Below, in pieces: positions 19,965 to 31,842 of a DNA stretch of 64,000 nt. The stretch is from Hydractinia symbiolongicarpus (taxonomy: Eukaryota > Cnidaria > Hydrozoa > Anthoathecata > Hydractiniidae). Below the pieces are notes generated by a model. That model made no database searches, was not told the DNA's origin, and saw only the letters and a list, made by a program, of their open reading frames with translations. Made by a program: the position numbers and the translations under genes. The DNA lies in contig NC_079887.1 of the NCBI RefSeq assembly GCF_029227915.1, positions 24,551,650 to 24,615,649 of the forward strand, in the 5' to 3' direction. Numbering within the stretch: position 1 is the stretch's first letter; each line of letters starts with the position of its first letter.

Positions 19965-22495
19965 ATGCATTGAGAATGGACCATTTTATATTTATGCTAT
20001 ATGTAATCGTTTTTGTATAGGCGAAACAATAAAATTGTTTCGCCATGTTGATCATGCTGCCATTTCAGAAAAACATTTTTGTTTCAGAATACAAAGTTTC
20101 GATGGCAAAGAATACATATGTACAACATGCCTTTAAAAACTTACAAAAGGAAAAATTCCTTCCCAAGCTATATTTAATAATCTTAAAATGTTTGATCTCC
20201 AGAATCGAGGAGCACATTACGACGGTTGGAAAAAATCATTATATCCAAAAGGATTCTATTTAAACGAATTGCAATAATGCCTAAGGGTCAGTGTCCCAAA
20301 ATATAAGGGACAATCTGTAATGTTCTAATAAAAGCTGATGAAAAAAGCAATGTCTTACCAAGAGGAATGGATAATAGTGGTGTAGTGCAAGTTGCGTTAA
20401 AGAAGAAACTCAATTTCAAATCTAACGTTTAGTTAGAGTCTGTAAGGCCAGATGTTATTCGAGAAGTCCTTTATTATCTAAAACTGGTTAACCCTCTTTA
20501 TGCAAATATTGAAATTTATCTCACAAACATACCACCTTCTTGGATTAATTAAACATCTGAACATGAAACTAGAGAAAGTGAAAATGAAATGAACATTGAC
20601 TTTGCAGAAGGATCGACACCAAGTATTAATATCAGTGACGTAAAAACCTAGAATGAGGATTACTCGGACGATTGCGAAGAAGAGATTGAAAATCTGTTAA
20701 ACGAACATCGTTTGCCTTGCCAATAAACATCTTTTGTTCTAACTATTTCACATGAGCAAATTGACGTCGGAAATATTGTTATTGCTCCAGGAGAGAACAA
20801 ATTTCCCATACTGATAATTTCTGGTGAGCATTGTGAAGAACTTTCCCACCCTTATCTATTTCCAACAGGTAAATTCGGATATCATAAGAAAAGAGAAGTA
20901 CCACTTTCCCCAACCAAGTATTTCAACCAAAGATTATTGAATTATAGACCGAAGTTTGCCTCTGATAGTGATTACATATTTTTTGCTCATGCAGTGACAC
21001 AATATTTTAACTTGATTAGTCCCATAAATATAACTATGCAAAAAATTAAAGCGGACGGTCTTGCAGCATGAATGATGTTTTTAAATTTTAAAGAATGGGT
21101 TAAGTCGTTTACAGCCAGTGACGACGCTTTCACGTTTATGAACACGTTGAAAGGAACTCTTGCATGGAAACGATTTCTTTTTGAAGCTTTGGCTATGGTA
21201 AAACCGCTAGGACTTCCAACGTTTTTTATGACTTTGTCTTGTGCAGATTTAAGATAGAATGAACTGGTTAACTGGTTGTGCATACCATAGTTAAATGCTA
21301 GCTTTCTAGTGAAGAAAGCAACCCAGTTCTTCACAGACTAGATTCGACAGATCAAACACATTCTCATTCCAAATCTTGTTGTAAGTATATAAAAAAATAT
21401 TTCAATACTCTTCGGGGAAATTTTTTACAGACCATACAATTGTCGCTGAGCCTTTGCCTGACAACATCTCTAATGAAGAAAGGGAAACACAACTAAAGGA
21501 AAGGAAGACTATACTAGAAAAAGTAAAAACTTACATAGATTTAAATTTAAATCCAAGATTAACAATATTCTGCATCCAGGTGAACCTAATTATACCCAAC
21601 CAGGTATAATTGAAGAAATTCTTTAAAGTTTAGCCATTAAAAAAAGAGGGTATGAAAATGCACTGAGCATTTCCCCTGATAGTGGATTTCAAATTCACTT
21701 CCAAAGGCCTGCAGATTTCTGTTTTATAAATAATTTTACCGAAGGCTTGATGTCATGGGAAGCCAACATAGACATTCAACCTGTTCTTTATTATTATAAA
21801 GCAGTTTCTTACATGTGTGCTTATTTATTTAAAGCTGAAGACGAATCTTCAGAAGCAATGAAGAAAGCCGCATCACAAGCACTAGAAACTGGCGATTCGT
21901 TATTTGTACAAATGAAATCCATTACAAATGCGTATCTAAATCATCGTGAAATGTCAGTTCAAAAAGGAGTTGCTATTGTAATGCCAGAAATATGGCTACG
22001 AAAGGCATTTCCAGCGGTAGTTTTTGCAAATAGTAACATTTCTGAGAAGTTTACCACCAGACAGTACTGATATTTTTAAATGAGATATGTTGGATAGATA
22101 CACGGATGGACCAAATCCAAAATTTAAAAGAAGGAGATACGCTATGTTGGAACCAATATGTTATGCCAGTAGCTACTCTATAGCTTGACAAGAATTCAAG
22201 AAAAAAACCGAAACCAGATGATGAAAATGACAGCCAACCAGGAGTACTTGAAAAAATAATTGTTGATACTCATATGAAATCTCCTTATCCGAAAAATCTA
22301 CCTCTTATGTCCTCAAAAGAAATGTTGTCTGTACGAAAAGAAAAGCGTTTCCTAAGGTACCGTGTGCTTAGTCGACAAAAAAATTCAGAAGGGTACGCAC
22401 ATCATTTGCTCTTTATGTTTTATCCTTTTCGCCAGGAAGCAGAATTGCTAAGCAAAAACTGGTGTACTTACTTAGAGAAATTATTGTAAAACGGT
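19965..22495 (+). pseudogene. Helitron zinc-binding and Rep region, broken
   Basis: Scattered frames. A cysteine-pair region lies at about 19975-20150 (NGPFYI, then YICTTC). PKGQCP is near 20283. VIAPGENKFP is near 20785 and LGLPTFFMTLSCADLR at 21210-21255. IDIQPVLYYYKAVSYMCAYLFK (21771-21836) carries the paired tyrosines expected of a Helitron Rep, with the following ESSEAMKKAA region. I did not find an intact HUH histidine motif. At least eight frameshifts or stops, so the initiator is dead. Confidence 0.65.
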
Positions 22496-22769
22496 GTATT
22501 ATAAATTATTAATACAAATAAAAGAATATGCAAAAGATTTGGTGAACTTGTTGAAGAGGCAATGAAAAATTTTCACACGAACCGAAAACGTCACAGTTAT
22601 TGGGAACACTTTTTCATCGGTTAGTAATTCTGGAATTTCTGATGACGAACTCCATGAAAAAATTGGAGCATTAAACGAAACCCAAAGGGAAGATTTTGAA
22701 GTCGTGAATGATTGCGTTAGAAGGTACAAAAAGCTTGAAATGTAACGCACACCATAAAATTAGCCAATT

Positions 22770-24034
22770 CACATCTTTCTAACAGGAAGCACAGGCTGTG
22801 GAAAGTCACACTTGAATAAAACAATTTCTGACATGCTAAATGAAGCACCATCTTATCGCACATGGAACTTAGAAATAGATAAAATTCTTATTCTGGCAAT
22901 GTAGAGGGAAATACAATACATTCAGCCTTAGGTATACCAGTTGATAGAAGTTTTACTAAAAACATTTCTAAGTTGAGTAATAAAGTGGTGCATGCTGCCA
23001 AGGTGCTGTTGCACATTCACCAATGGCTAACTGAAATATTTGGATGCACAGATGATATTCCATTTGCAGGAATATCTGTTATAGCATGTGGGGATTTATA
23101 CCAACCTCCACCAATTCAAGCAAGACCAATTTATGCAGGCTACAGAGATGTACTGTTAAATCTTTCGCATTGCTGGAAATATTTTAAGATTGCTGAACTG
23201 ACAGAAGTTATGACGCAGCGTGGTGATCAATTTTTAATTAAATTATTAAACAATATCAGAGTGGGAAAATTAGAAACGCACCACGAAGGTTTACTAAAAT
23301 CTAATTTCATTTTTTAAAATGACCCAAACTACGCCAAAGATGCGATTCATATCTTTGTTGAAAACCAACGACGCCATTGACAAAATCCCAGAATATATTC
23401 CTGTGTCAATGGTGCAAAAACTCCATAGCCGCACAAAAACAGGTGGACTAGCTCAAAAACTTCGTTTAAAACTAAACGCGAAAGTCATGTTGACATCAAA
23501 TATTGACATATCAGATAAACGACTGATTATGAAAAGTAACAAAAATATAAAAAGTACAGGAGTTAATAAAGCTATGAGAACAGATCCATATGCTATGCAA
23601 GAAAATGTTATTCCAATAAGCAGGATAGAAAAGGAAATCAAATTTAATAAACAGAATCTAACTTCACCTACTATGAAACGAATGCAATTCCCACTAATGC
23701 TGTCATGGGCCTGTACTGTTCACAAGGTTCAACGTTTAATAAAATTGTTGTTTATTTTGATTTAATAAAGCAACAAGCCTTTCACTCAGGACAAATCCAT
23801 GTCGCATTTAGTGGAGTCACAAGCTTAGAGGGTTTATACCTAACGGAAACATTTTCCAGATCAGCTATTAAATCAGACACACGAGCAACCGAGCAATACA
23901 ATTATATGCGAAAACACCCAAAATTGACATCAAAAGATACTGGCGTGATTAGTGAAGTAGTAACTTTGCTTAAAACAAGATCCTACAACATGGAAAGTGA
24001 TTTATTATGCCTAACAGAAACTCAGATATATTAA
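22770..24034 (+). pseudogene. Helitron PIF1-type DNA helicase, broken
   Basis: Would unwind DNA during rolling-circle transposition. Walker A is GSTGCGKS (22785-22808). GDLYQPPPIQ near 23090-23119 is the PIF1 motif that follows Walker B. NAKVMLTSNID (near 23472) and LSWACTVHKVQ (23700-23732) match later PIF1 motifs. VAFSGVTSLEGLYL follows near 23810. A stop ends the Walker A frame near 22900, and shifts occur near 23316 and 23740. The last codons (DLLCLTETQI) look like the start of an endonuclease domain. Confidence 0.75.
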
Positions 24035-24041
24035 AAAAGAC

Positions 24042-24234
24042 CTACTTTGTTCATCACTAACATCCTTCCTGGCAGTGAGCGGGATTCGATCCGCGGTCCG
24101 CAGAACTAAGAGCCGCAGACGAACCCAGTACACTACGTGCGGCAATATGTTATAAGAGAACTCAGATAGTTTATCCCTTACGGACCGCGGGTCAAATCAG
24201 TGCCAGGCAGTATGTTAGTGACGAACAAAGTTGT
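24042..24234. mobile_element. 193-bp MITE with ~60-bp terminal inverted repeats
   Basis: The left end (ACTTTGTTCATCACTAACAT...) and the reverse complement of the right end (ACTTTGTTCGTCACTAACAT...) match for about 60 bases, including CCGCGGTCCG. The centre on the minus strand contains GGATCGAATCC, one mismatch from a tRNA B box, with flanking tRNA-like text, so a tRNA-derived origin is possible. It sits inside the Helitron endonuclease coding region. A similar terminal sequence (ATGTTAGTAACGAACAAA) occurs near 62600. Confidence 0.65.
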
Positions 24235-24720
24235 TCTTTTTCAATATGACTTACACGCATTATACTCGCCCGTCATGATCAGAGGTCCGATCGGGGTGAA
24301 GCATTCTCTGTTGAGAATGAAATACGGATGTGCTATGATAAATATTCACCCATGGAAACTTAGATATCATTTAAATCAAACTGCAACACAAGACTAGATT
24401 ACTTTACTTTAATTCCAAACAACAATGTGGATAGGGTTTCTAGTCTTTTAGTTGGTTGTAATGAAACTATAGAATTGTTTGATATTGTGAATACTCCAGG
24501 TGCAATATTTTATAAAGTGACGAAGAAAACGTTTCAAAAGAATGTTGTTAGTCTTCTACATCTATATCGCAAAAATTCTTTAATCGAGAGGAATCATCAT
24601 ACCTTATTCAACATTTTTTGGGAAACAAAATCGCTGATGTTATACTTAGATATTTTAATGTAAATGTATTTAGTAATGAAAACTAGTTCCTTGTTCACTG
24701 AATATAAACAAGTTGTAACC
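24235..24720 (+). pseudogene. AP-endonuclease-like tail of the Helitron, broken
   Basis: Coding-like sequence resumes after the MITE. A second, imperfect CLTETQ-like region lies near 24330. LDYFTLIPNNNVDRVSSLLVG (near 24396-24457) and ELFDIVNTPGAIFYKVTK follow. A stretch near 24630-24665 reads ADVIL-YFNVNVF in one frame, near the usual GDFN motif of exo/endo-phosphatase domains but with GD replaced. Frameshifts throughout. Assignment is by family resemblance. Confidence 0.45.
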
Positions 24721-24806
24721 TCCTTAACTCATATATCCGTTCTTTTCACTTCTTCCCAGCAATGGGTGATTAAGAATAAATAAAAACTCAATATGGTGAT
24801 ATTGGT

Positions 24807-24929
24807 ATTCTCGCCTCGTTGGCTTGGCAAAGCACATATACAATACACATTCTCGCCTCGTTGGCTTGGCAAAGCACATATACAATACACCTCGCCTCGT
24901 TGGCTTAGCAAAGCACATATACAATACAC
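24807..24929. repeat. Minisatellite, three units of 42/42/39 bp
   Basis: Unit begins ATTCTCGCCTCGTTGGCTTG and ends CATATACAATACAC. The third unit lacks three bases and has one substitution. It creates repetitive open frames on both strands that are not genes. Confidence 0.9.
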
Positions 24930-25826
24930 ACAACTATGATGAACGGCATGATGATCAGCAACTGGATGAAAAAATTTCTCTAGCCCATGGATCCAAACGT
25001 GGGAGCTTTATAGCCTTTTTTCTAGAGAAGAAAAACCGTGAAGAAGACCATTTGCTCTGCCGTGCATCTTACAAAATATATCTTCGTAGTCTGTTTTCCA
25101 CGATTTTCGTCATAAACTCGAACTTTGATGGTGCATGAAAAGATAAAAGATATGAAGAACATTACACACTTTTAGCAAAAGTTTGCGACGCCAAGACCAA
25201 CTGACGATCGAGGAAGAACCCTTGCGAGAATCGCCTGAAATACTAACTTACTGCGCATGAGCAGTCACACCTGCAAAGCATTGCCGTACAGAATCTGAAA
25301 AGAAACTTAGTTTCCAGCAATCTGCGATAGTGGAAACCTCGCGTTCACTTATTGACCACTTAGGTAGAAGAGCAATAAAAAGGAATTGCCAATTGACTTT
25401 TGATGACGTCAGCAATGATAAAAATTAATAAAATAAAATTTACTTATTGCCTGTATTGTATAGAACTTAAAATGCTAATCAAAATAATGTATAAGATCAT
25501 GTGGTTTTAAAGAAAGGTCAAAGAGAAATAATGATTTAAACATTTTGCTGACACCAACAAAAAATTGTTAAAAGACAAAAAAAGACTTTTTATAAATTTG
25601 TATAATAGATTGCAATGGCTGCGTTAAAACGTTAGTTATTGATGTTAAGTTATTGAGACATTTTTGATGACCTGAAATTTTTCGGCAACATCTAGGGAAA
25701 ATGCACACTTGTCAAAACCGCCTCTCACAAGCACCCAGACACACGGTATTATTATAAGACATTGTAATTTCTTCTCTTCTATTAGCCGATCACGTTGGAG
25801 ATATGTTTCGTGCTATTACTTTATTA
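24930..25826. other. Noncoding stretch with a Helitron-type end remnant
   Basis: No gene recognised. From 25380 to 25700 it resembles the interior of the short Helitrons found further right (GACGTCAGCA, CTTATTGCCTGTATTGTATAGA). It then reaches GTATTATTATAAGAC at 25746-25760, a degraded 5' terminus of a minus-oriented copy. The left end of that copy is not visible. Confidence 0.4.
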
Positions 25827-26014
25827 CTAGTCAATAAAGCCCGTGGAAAATATCCACTAGTATAAGCAGGGTTCCCACCTTTTTTTCAAACCAAATTTGA
25901 GAAGATTTAGGGATATTTGAGGTGATTTTTGAGGAGCATTTGTTAACAAAAATTGAAGAGATTTAAGGAGAAAAGTTGCACTTGTAAAAATGAAGGAACC
26001 ACACACATTTCGTG

Positions 26015-26837
26015 AACCACATTTTGTGACTTTTCCTAATTTTTATTGGACTTACAGAAAAAAAAAATATATATATATATATACTTCTGAAAATTGTCCT
26101 GTCAATCTCACTATATTGTAATGCTAAAAATAAATGCTTTCTAAACTAACCAGTTGTATGAATATGGGATTATGTATGTGATAGTGACAAAAAGTCATCA
26201 TACAATATTGACATGCATACTGTGTAATTTGCAGACCGGAATATTGGTAATTTACAGACAAGAATGTTTGTAATTTCCTATTTCTCTATTTCTATTGTCA
26301 TATGATAACGTCATAGGTCATTTTGTCCCATGTCAATTCAAATTGTCTTTATTGAGTAGGTACTGACGCAAGTGCTAATAGATATACCAAGTTTTATTCC
26401 ATGTCAGCTGCTAACACAAAGGTTCTCAAATATAGATTTTTCAAGAAAAATTCTTGAAGATTTAAATTCTGATCGATTACCATTTTCTCCTTGGAGAAAT
26501 CCTTTGTCTTTATACCACCTGTTAATGTTCCTATTAATATCTTACATTTTTATATTACTTTTTTAATGACTAGTACTATAAATAGTTTTAAAAAAGATAA
26601 AAAGACGAGAATTTACAAGAAAGACATATTTTCTTCAACCATTGTCTCATTTTGACGTCATCACTTCCTGTGATGACATGTCAACCTAAATATTTTGTCA
26701 CTAATTAAGTCACAACATATTGGTGCTTCTTTGAGTCAAGTTTTATCACTTAAAACCAAACTGAACAAAAGTTACAGCCCGCGGGCACCTTATGCCCCCC
26801 TACTTAAAAGGGTCAAAATAGCCTATACCAAATAGGG
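26015..26837. mobile_element. Degraded copy of the piggyBac-type MITE
   Basis: The right end (CCCGCGGGCACC near 26779, then CCAAATAGGG followed by TTAA at 26838-26841) matches the right part of the complete element at 42587-43229. Interior blocks also match, for example TTTTGTGACTTTTCCTAATTT near 26020. The left terminus is not recognisable. Confidence 0.5.
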
Positions 26838-27435
26838 TTAATATATGTTACTATAAAACAAACAGGGGCTAATAAGCTAAACCTGATGTTCACCAATGAA
26901 ATTGATTCATTTTAAACCCCCGTATTGAGGCAGTATTCTGAAAAAGTTCAGCCCTAGCCATAAGCTCATAAAAATCAACAGAACATGTTAACACTTTCCT
27001 TCTCAGTTAATAAAACTCTGTGTATGGACCAATTTGTATTTATAGATAATGTATGGGTTATGCTAAGAAAGCAGTTAGAACATAATTGGAAAGTACCCCC
27101 CCCCCAAAAAAAAAAAAAAAAAAAAAAGAAAAGCAAAAAATATTGTTTGCAATTGAAATCCTCGAGTTCTTGATCATTTTCTTTAGCAGATTTTCGAAAA
27201 GCACTAGATTTGGTTTAGAGCGCCTTCACTCCATCTGGAGTGTTACGTAGAGGTCGGCACCTGTATGAAGCTCGCTAATGGTTTTTGTTACAATTAACTT
27301 CATTTTTCTTGATTTAGTCGATTTGTGCATTTTTGCCTTTCTTTTTAGCTGTTTCTTATTAGAAACTCGATTCTTAATATCTTTGATGGGTTGATCCGAC
27401 ATGTCGACGAAGAGATGGTGTAATGTTTATTATAT

Positions 27436-27855
27436 GTAGTAACATAGCATTTGCATCATGTAATTCTTGACAACTCGTTGTGCAACCAAAGTAATTTCTG
27501 ACATATCATCAACTAACAAATTTTTATGAACACTAAAACCATGCTCGATAGAAGCTTATTAATGTGACAATATAAGGATGATTTTAATAATTACTCCTTA
27601 ATTTCAGTACTTTTTATCATCAAGGAAATTCCGATAAAATTCACCAAGGCAAATAGAATCATTTGGCTTGTCTTCAGCACAAAAACTTGTTATCTGCTCT
27701 CCCATGTACAATATTCTAACCATATTTGCAAGCCTTGTTTCATTTTTGTCAGGTAACTCCACCAATAAACTCGGTATCAAACATCTAGCATGTCTGCTCA
27801 ACGCCATTTTAAAAGGAGACTTCTCTATCATGTGAAAACATATCGTAGATAACAA
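27436..27855 (-). pseudogene. Decayed transposase-like coding remnant
   Basis: Minus-strand frame at 27855-27604 encodes MALSRHARCLIPSLLVELPD and continues with NETRLANMVRILYMGEQ. A second frame at about 27560-27440 reads SIEHGFSVHKNLLVDDMSEI then TLVAQRVVKNYM. The latter resembles C-terminal dimerisation regions of hAT-like transposases or their derivatives. Stops and shifts separate the pieces. Identity uncertain. Confidence 0.3.
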
Positions 27856-28162
27856 AAATATAGCATCTTGCTTAAATTGAGCAATTTGTATTACTGGTTG
27901 GTGCCTTTGATTTGAGAAGAAAACCTTATTTTAAAAAAATTTGAGGACATTTGAGGAGAATTGAGGGTACCTTTTGAATTGAGAAGTTATGAGGAAGCGT
28001 AAGAATGAGATATTTACGTTGAATTAGTGTTATTAGCACCGCAATGTTGACCTTGTAGATTAGCACTTGATACATGCATTTTTCGAAGACATCAAAGGAA
28101 AATGAACACATCCACTTTGCCTGTTACAGGCAGACGCAGTCTCTGTATTATTATAAAGAAGA

Positions 28163-30037
28163 CTAGCCTGGACGCCCGGCATCGAAACTCCGGGTTGATC
28201 CACAAGTAACTGTGTGACCTGGGGTTAAGCACTTAGTGGAGCGCTTCATAAAAAATTGCGTCAAACAGTCAGGTGGAGCGCTTTACAGGTAAGCAGTATG
28301 TCGTCAATCGATTAAAGCGCACGCGATATTATAGTGTTTCGGCTGTAATGTATTTTTCAAAATATAACTGCACTGCTACTTTAGCCAAAATAAAAACATA
28401 GTTTACAACCCGTTGTTATCCGTCATAGCAAAAACAAACAGTCAATAATATTTTATTTTGCAAAATAAGTTTTAGTAAATATGGACAAATTACTTCTGAC
28501 ACTGAACTGACCTCTCACTATGGGTTAACGATCTAGCTAACCATAGTCGACATGATGCGCTAAGACCTTACCCATAGTCTGAACGTAAAAGTACTTACAG
28601 CTGAACTCATCGTTAGCTCATCGTTAGCCGATTTTTTTTTTTAATATATTTTTTTGGCTTGCAATGAGATAAGCTCACTTTCAAGAATCTTTAAAGGGAG
28701 GCGACATAAATTGTGTTCAAAGCGATTTATGTTTTTAAAATTGGTTGTATCTTTTGTTGTGAAATGTCATTTTAAAACCTAAATGGCTAACAAAAATAAA
28801 AAATGACGTTTGAAGAAGAAGAAAAAGAGTTCCTGTTTAATGTGAAAGTTTTTCCCTGCCTTTCTGACCGAAAGTTGTTACCTTCTTCGTAATTTTTTTA
28901 ATTTCTTTCTTTCCAAGCTACGTCGTTTCCTTCGAGGTAGTGATAATAAAAGGATTTTTTTTATCTTTCCTTTTCATTCTTTTTTCGCATTATATTCGGC
29001 TACAAAAGAGCTAATGATGCACCGTAGTGTAAACGTTAAACAAATACACCAGGTACCCCAAGAATATTATGCGCACTATGGTTAGCTTATCGTTAGACCA
29101 TTGTGAGAACCAAGCCTTAGTACTTAATACGCTTTTCAAAAAACTTTATTACAGCTTTGGTTTTAAAACACAGGATGCACTTTGTTAAAACGCCAGGTTA
29201 AGCCACGAGTAACTGTTTTATCCAACGTTGACACCCGAATAAGTGATTAATAAGAGCCACCAACTGTGCCACATATTCAGATAAAGAGCTTTAGTACAGC
29301 TATATATTATGTAGTAAATCAAGTGAAATGCTCACGACTTAAAAATAACTTTCCACAACTTAAGTTAAAATAAAAGCACAGCTTACAATCCGTTGCTACG
29401 CCGTCAAAAAAAAAAACAGCTGGGCAACCTTTTTAGGGAATGTTCACAGTGAAAACTTGAAATAAAATGTTACTACAAGCTAAGGGCTTAGTACAGATAT
29501 ACAATGATACACAGGTGTAATATCCTTTTCTCAAAAAACATTATATACCGCAACTTCGGTTAAACAGAAACACAGGAAACGGCCCGTTGTTAACACTGGA
29601 CTGAGCGACTAGCACAAGTAAACCGGACGCACATAAGTATAGGCGTAATATTATTTTCCAAAAGATTTTATCGCAACTTCGGTTAATCATGCTCAATGAA
29701 AAAAATACTCATCAATTTTATTTTGCAGCATAAGATTTTATAACAAAGTGGAAGCTACTTAGCTAACTGCATATAGCATAAAAATGGGTTAATATTGTGT
29801 TGCAGCCAAACTGAATTTGGTTACTTTCACTTATTAGCCAGAGGTAGCTATGGAGCTAGCTAGATAGACGTAACTTAAACATCAAATAATAATAACATTG
29901 GCTAGGACAAAATAAAATAAAAAAACCTTTTAGAAGACAAAAAGGGACTTGCCAACGTCAACGCCAACGCCGGGATTTTCCAAAACAGCTGCGTGCAACC
30001 ATTTTGAATACACATAATACGGCTATTATTAAAGAGA
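28163..30037 (-). mobile_element. Non-autonomous Helitron E2 (minus orientation)
   Basis: The left boundary is CTAG (28163-28166), followed after seven bases by the hairpin CCCGG...CCGGG (28174-28194). The right boundary is GGCTATTATTAAAGAGA (30021-30037). The interior has repeated units of about 100-180 bp containing ACTGGACTGAGCG, CGTTGTTA and TATAGGCGTAATA. A MITE at 28511-29112 interrupts it. No genes. Confidence 0.6.
28511..29112. mobile_element. ~600-bp MITE with short inverted ends
   Basis: The left end CTCACTATGGGTTAACGAT and the reverse complement of the right end CTCACAATGGTCTAACGAT match at all but a few positions. Subterminal CATCGTTAGC-type repeats occur at both sides. No coding capacity. 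Superfamily and target duplication not settled. Confidence 0.5.
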
Positions 30038-30217
30038 CTAGTAGTTGCCTATGGAAAAATCCACGGGTTCGCCCCATCATTTATATTTACCCGTCGCAAC
30101 AAAGTGGATAAAAGTATATCGCATTTGATATTCGTGTTTCCGTAACATCATTTTCTAACTTAGCGCAGAGAGTTGGTCCGCGCAGAGACAGAAAGACGAC
30201 GGCTATTATTATAGAGA
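30038..30217 (-). mobile_element. Minimal Helitron E3, 180 bp
   Basis: Begins with CTAG (30038-30041) and hairpin CCTATGG...CCACGGG (30048-30067), and ends with GGCTATTATTATAGAGA (30201-30217). It directly abuts E2 on the left and E4 on the right. Confidence 0.6.
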
Positions 30218-31842
30218 TAGCCAAAATCCCGTGAAAGAATCCACAACAAAAACATACAATATAGTAATTTGAATTTTCAAAATTAACAATTTAACCTCGA
30301 CTTTTTGTCCCTTTTTTATAACGGAACGGCAAAAAGTTAAAAAAGCCCCGGGATCGAGAGTACCCACAGTCGGCATAGCTTTTTATTTATACCCGTTAAA
30401 ACCAAAACGTTTAAAAATTTAATCAGGTACAAAAAAAAAAAAAATCAACATAATCAAAGGCCTGTCACAACCGCTACGTTAAAAGCGAAATCTGCTAAAA
30501 TTTATACTTGCTTTGCCATGCTAAAAGTACAAAAGGGAAAAAAGTATATCAGACAGTAGAAAAATCCAACATATTTTGCCAAGTCATACAAAAAGGTTAT
30601 TACAAAATTCCCACACTGTACAGTTTGTAACACGTCATACCAAAATCAGATATTCAGTCTATGGTATACGGCAGTCCTTTCTAAGTGTTACACAAAGTAT
30701 AAAAATGAACAGTTATTAACTTAAATCATTTCAGTATATTGTATATTTACCGCAATATCTCAATCCAAAATATAAATATTAAAGGAACAGTTTGCCTAAC
30801 AGGCACGAACTATGTATTAAGAAAACAGCGCAAACGTGCTGTGCATGATAAAAATGCAGTGTTTTCGAACTTAAGAATATTTATTGATCATATTTCAAAA
30901 GATTGTAACGGTAACAGAAGTAAACATCGATTTAAGTTTGTTTACCTTTTTTTTTTGTTTAAAATAACAACAGCAACAGTGAATCACCACACTTTGTAGT
31001 GTTGAAAACAGTAACAACAGAAAATTACTTTTACAGTTTATATAAATTCTTCTTTAGGGATACGTGCTGTTTTTAAATTTATAATTCTTTAATAAAGTAA
31101 AGCCTATTCTGAGTTGCGAAAACTAATGGAAAATTCTGCTCCATGTAACGATCGATTGCTTTTGACAGAAAAAATTGAGTTTGTGAAACAATAAAAAAGT
31201 AAACTGCCAAAAAATTTTGTGCATTATACAATTTTTTTATTTAGAACAAACAATCTACAAAAAAAGTGGTTAAAGAAAAAATATTTTCCGGCTTAAAACA
31301 AAACAAGGGACTTAATATTTAAGGAAAAGATTAGCTCTAGCAGTTGAAACGGTAAAAAATCGTTATAACCTAAATCCATTTTTGTACCAGATACTCTAAA
31401 CAATACACCTGCTTTTTTTAGCTTCTCTCAGTAGGTCACTAGGTAGCGTTCTGTAAATAAAACTCTAATTAGTTTTTACTTTAATTACTAAACTTCATGC
31501 CAGAGAGAAAGAATTGAATTGAATTCTTTTTTAACTTCTACGATTCGAATTATTTACATTCTAGTTCGAATTCGATAATTTTTTTATAAAAGTAAACAAC
31601 CTCGGTCCCAGAAAATACAAATAAAAATATTGAAGAACAAATAAGCTTTAAGCTAATTTGCTGATTATTTTAACAATTAAAAGGGGGCAAGCCAGTCCAA
31701 CATTTCATCCAAAATTTTTTCCCCATGTTGGATGAAATGTTGAATAAAAAATACATGTTGGATGAAGCAAAATTTTAGGTTTGTGGGACTGCTTTTAAAA
31801 ACATTCGAACGATAAAGAGTTCATTCATTCCTGAAAAACAAA

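Larger units (their letters stand above)
18985..24760 (+). mobile_element. Autonomous Helitron (Helentron-like), decayed
   Basis: Plus-strand order: 2A-like peptide and cysteine protease, basic repeats, zinc-binding N-terminal region, Rep region, PIF1-type helicase, AP-endonuclease-like tail. Protease and endonuclease domains alongside Rep/helicase are known for Helentrons of fish and aquatic invertebrates. The Rep and helicase parts are spread over many frames. I could not fix the element ends. A MITE at 24042-24234 splits the endonuclease part. Confidence 0.75.
25827..28162 (-). mobile_element. Non-autonomous Helitron E1 (minus orientation), with insertions
   Basis: Bounded by a CTAG 3' terminus (25827-25830), with a degraded hairpin CCCGTGG...CCAC at 25840-25857, and by TATTATTATAAAGA at 28147-28160, the reverse of a TCTTTATAATAATA 5' terminus. 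It abuts E2 apart from a base or two. It contains a second copy of the piggyBac-type MITE and a decayed transposase fragment, so much of its 2.3 kb may be later insertion. Confidence 0.5.

Noticed and set aside
24079-24147. Functional tRNA gene on the minus strand
   Set aside because: The B box is good, but acceptor and anticodon stems do not pair, and it lies within a MITE.
24724-25138. Repetitive proteins over the 42-bp minisatellite
   Set aside because: Open frames on both strands arise from the tandem unit; no domain.
27095-27129. Poly(A) tail of a retroposed gene
   Set aside because: C9-A20 lies inside an AT-rich repeat region, with no upstream coding sequence or target duplication seen.
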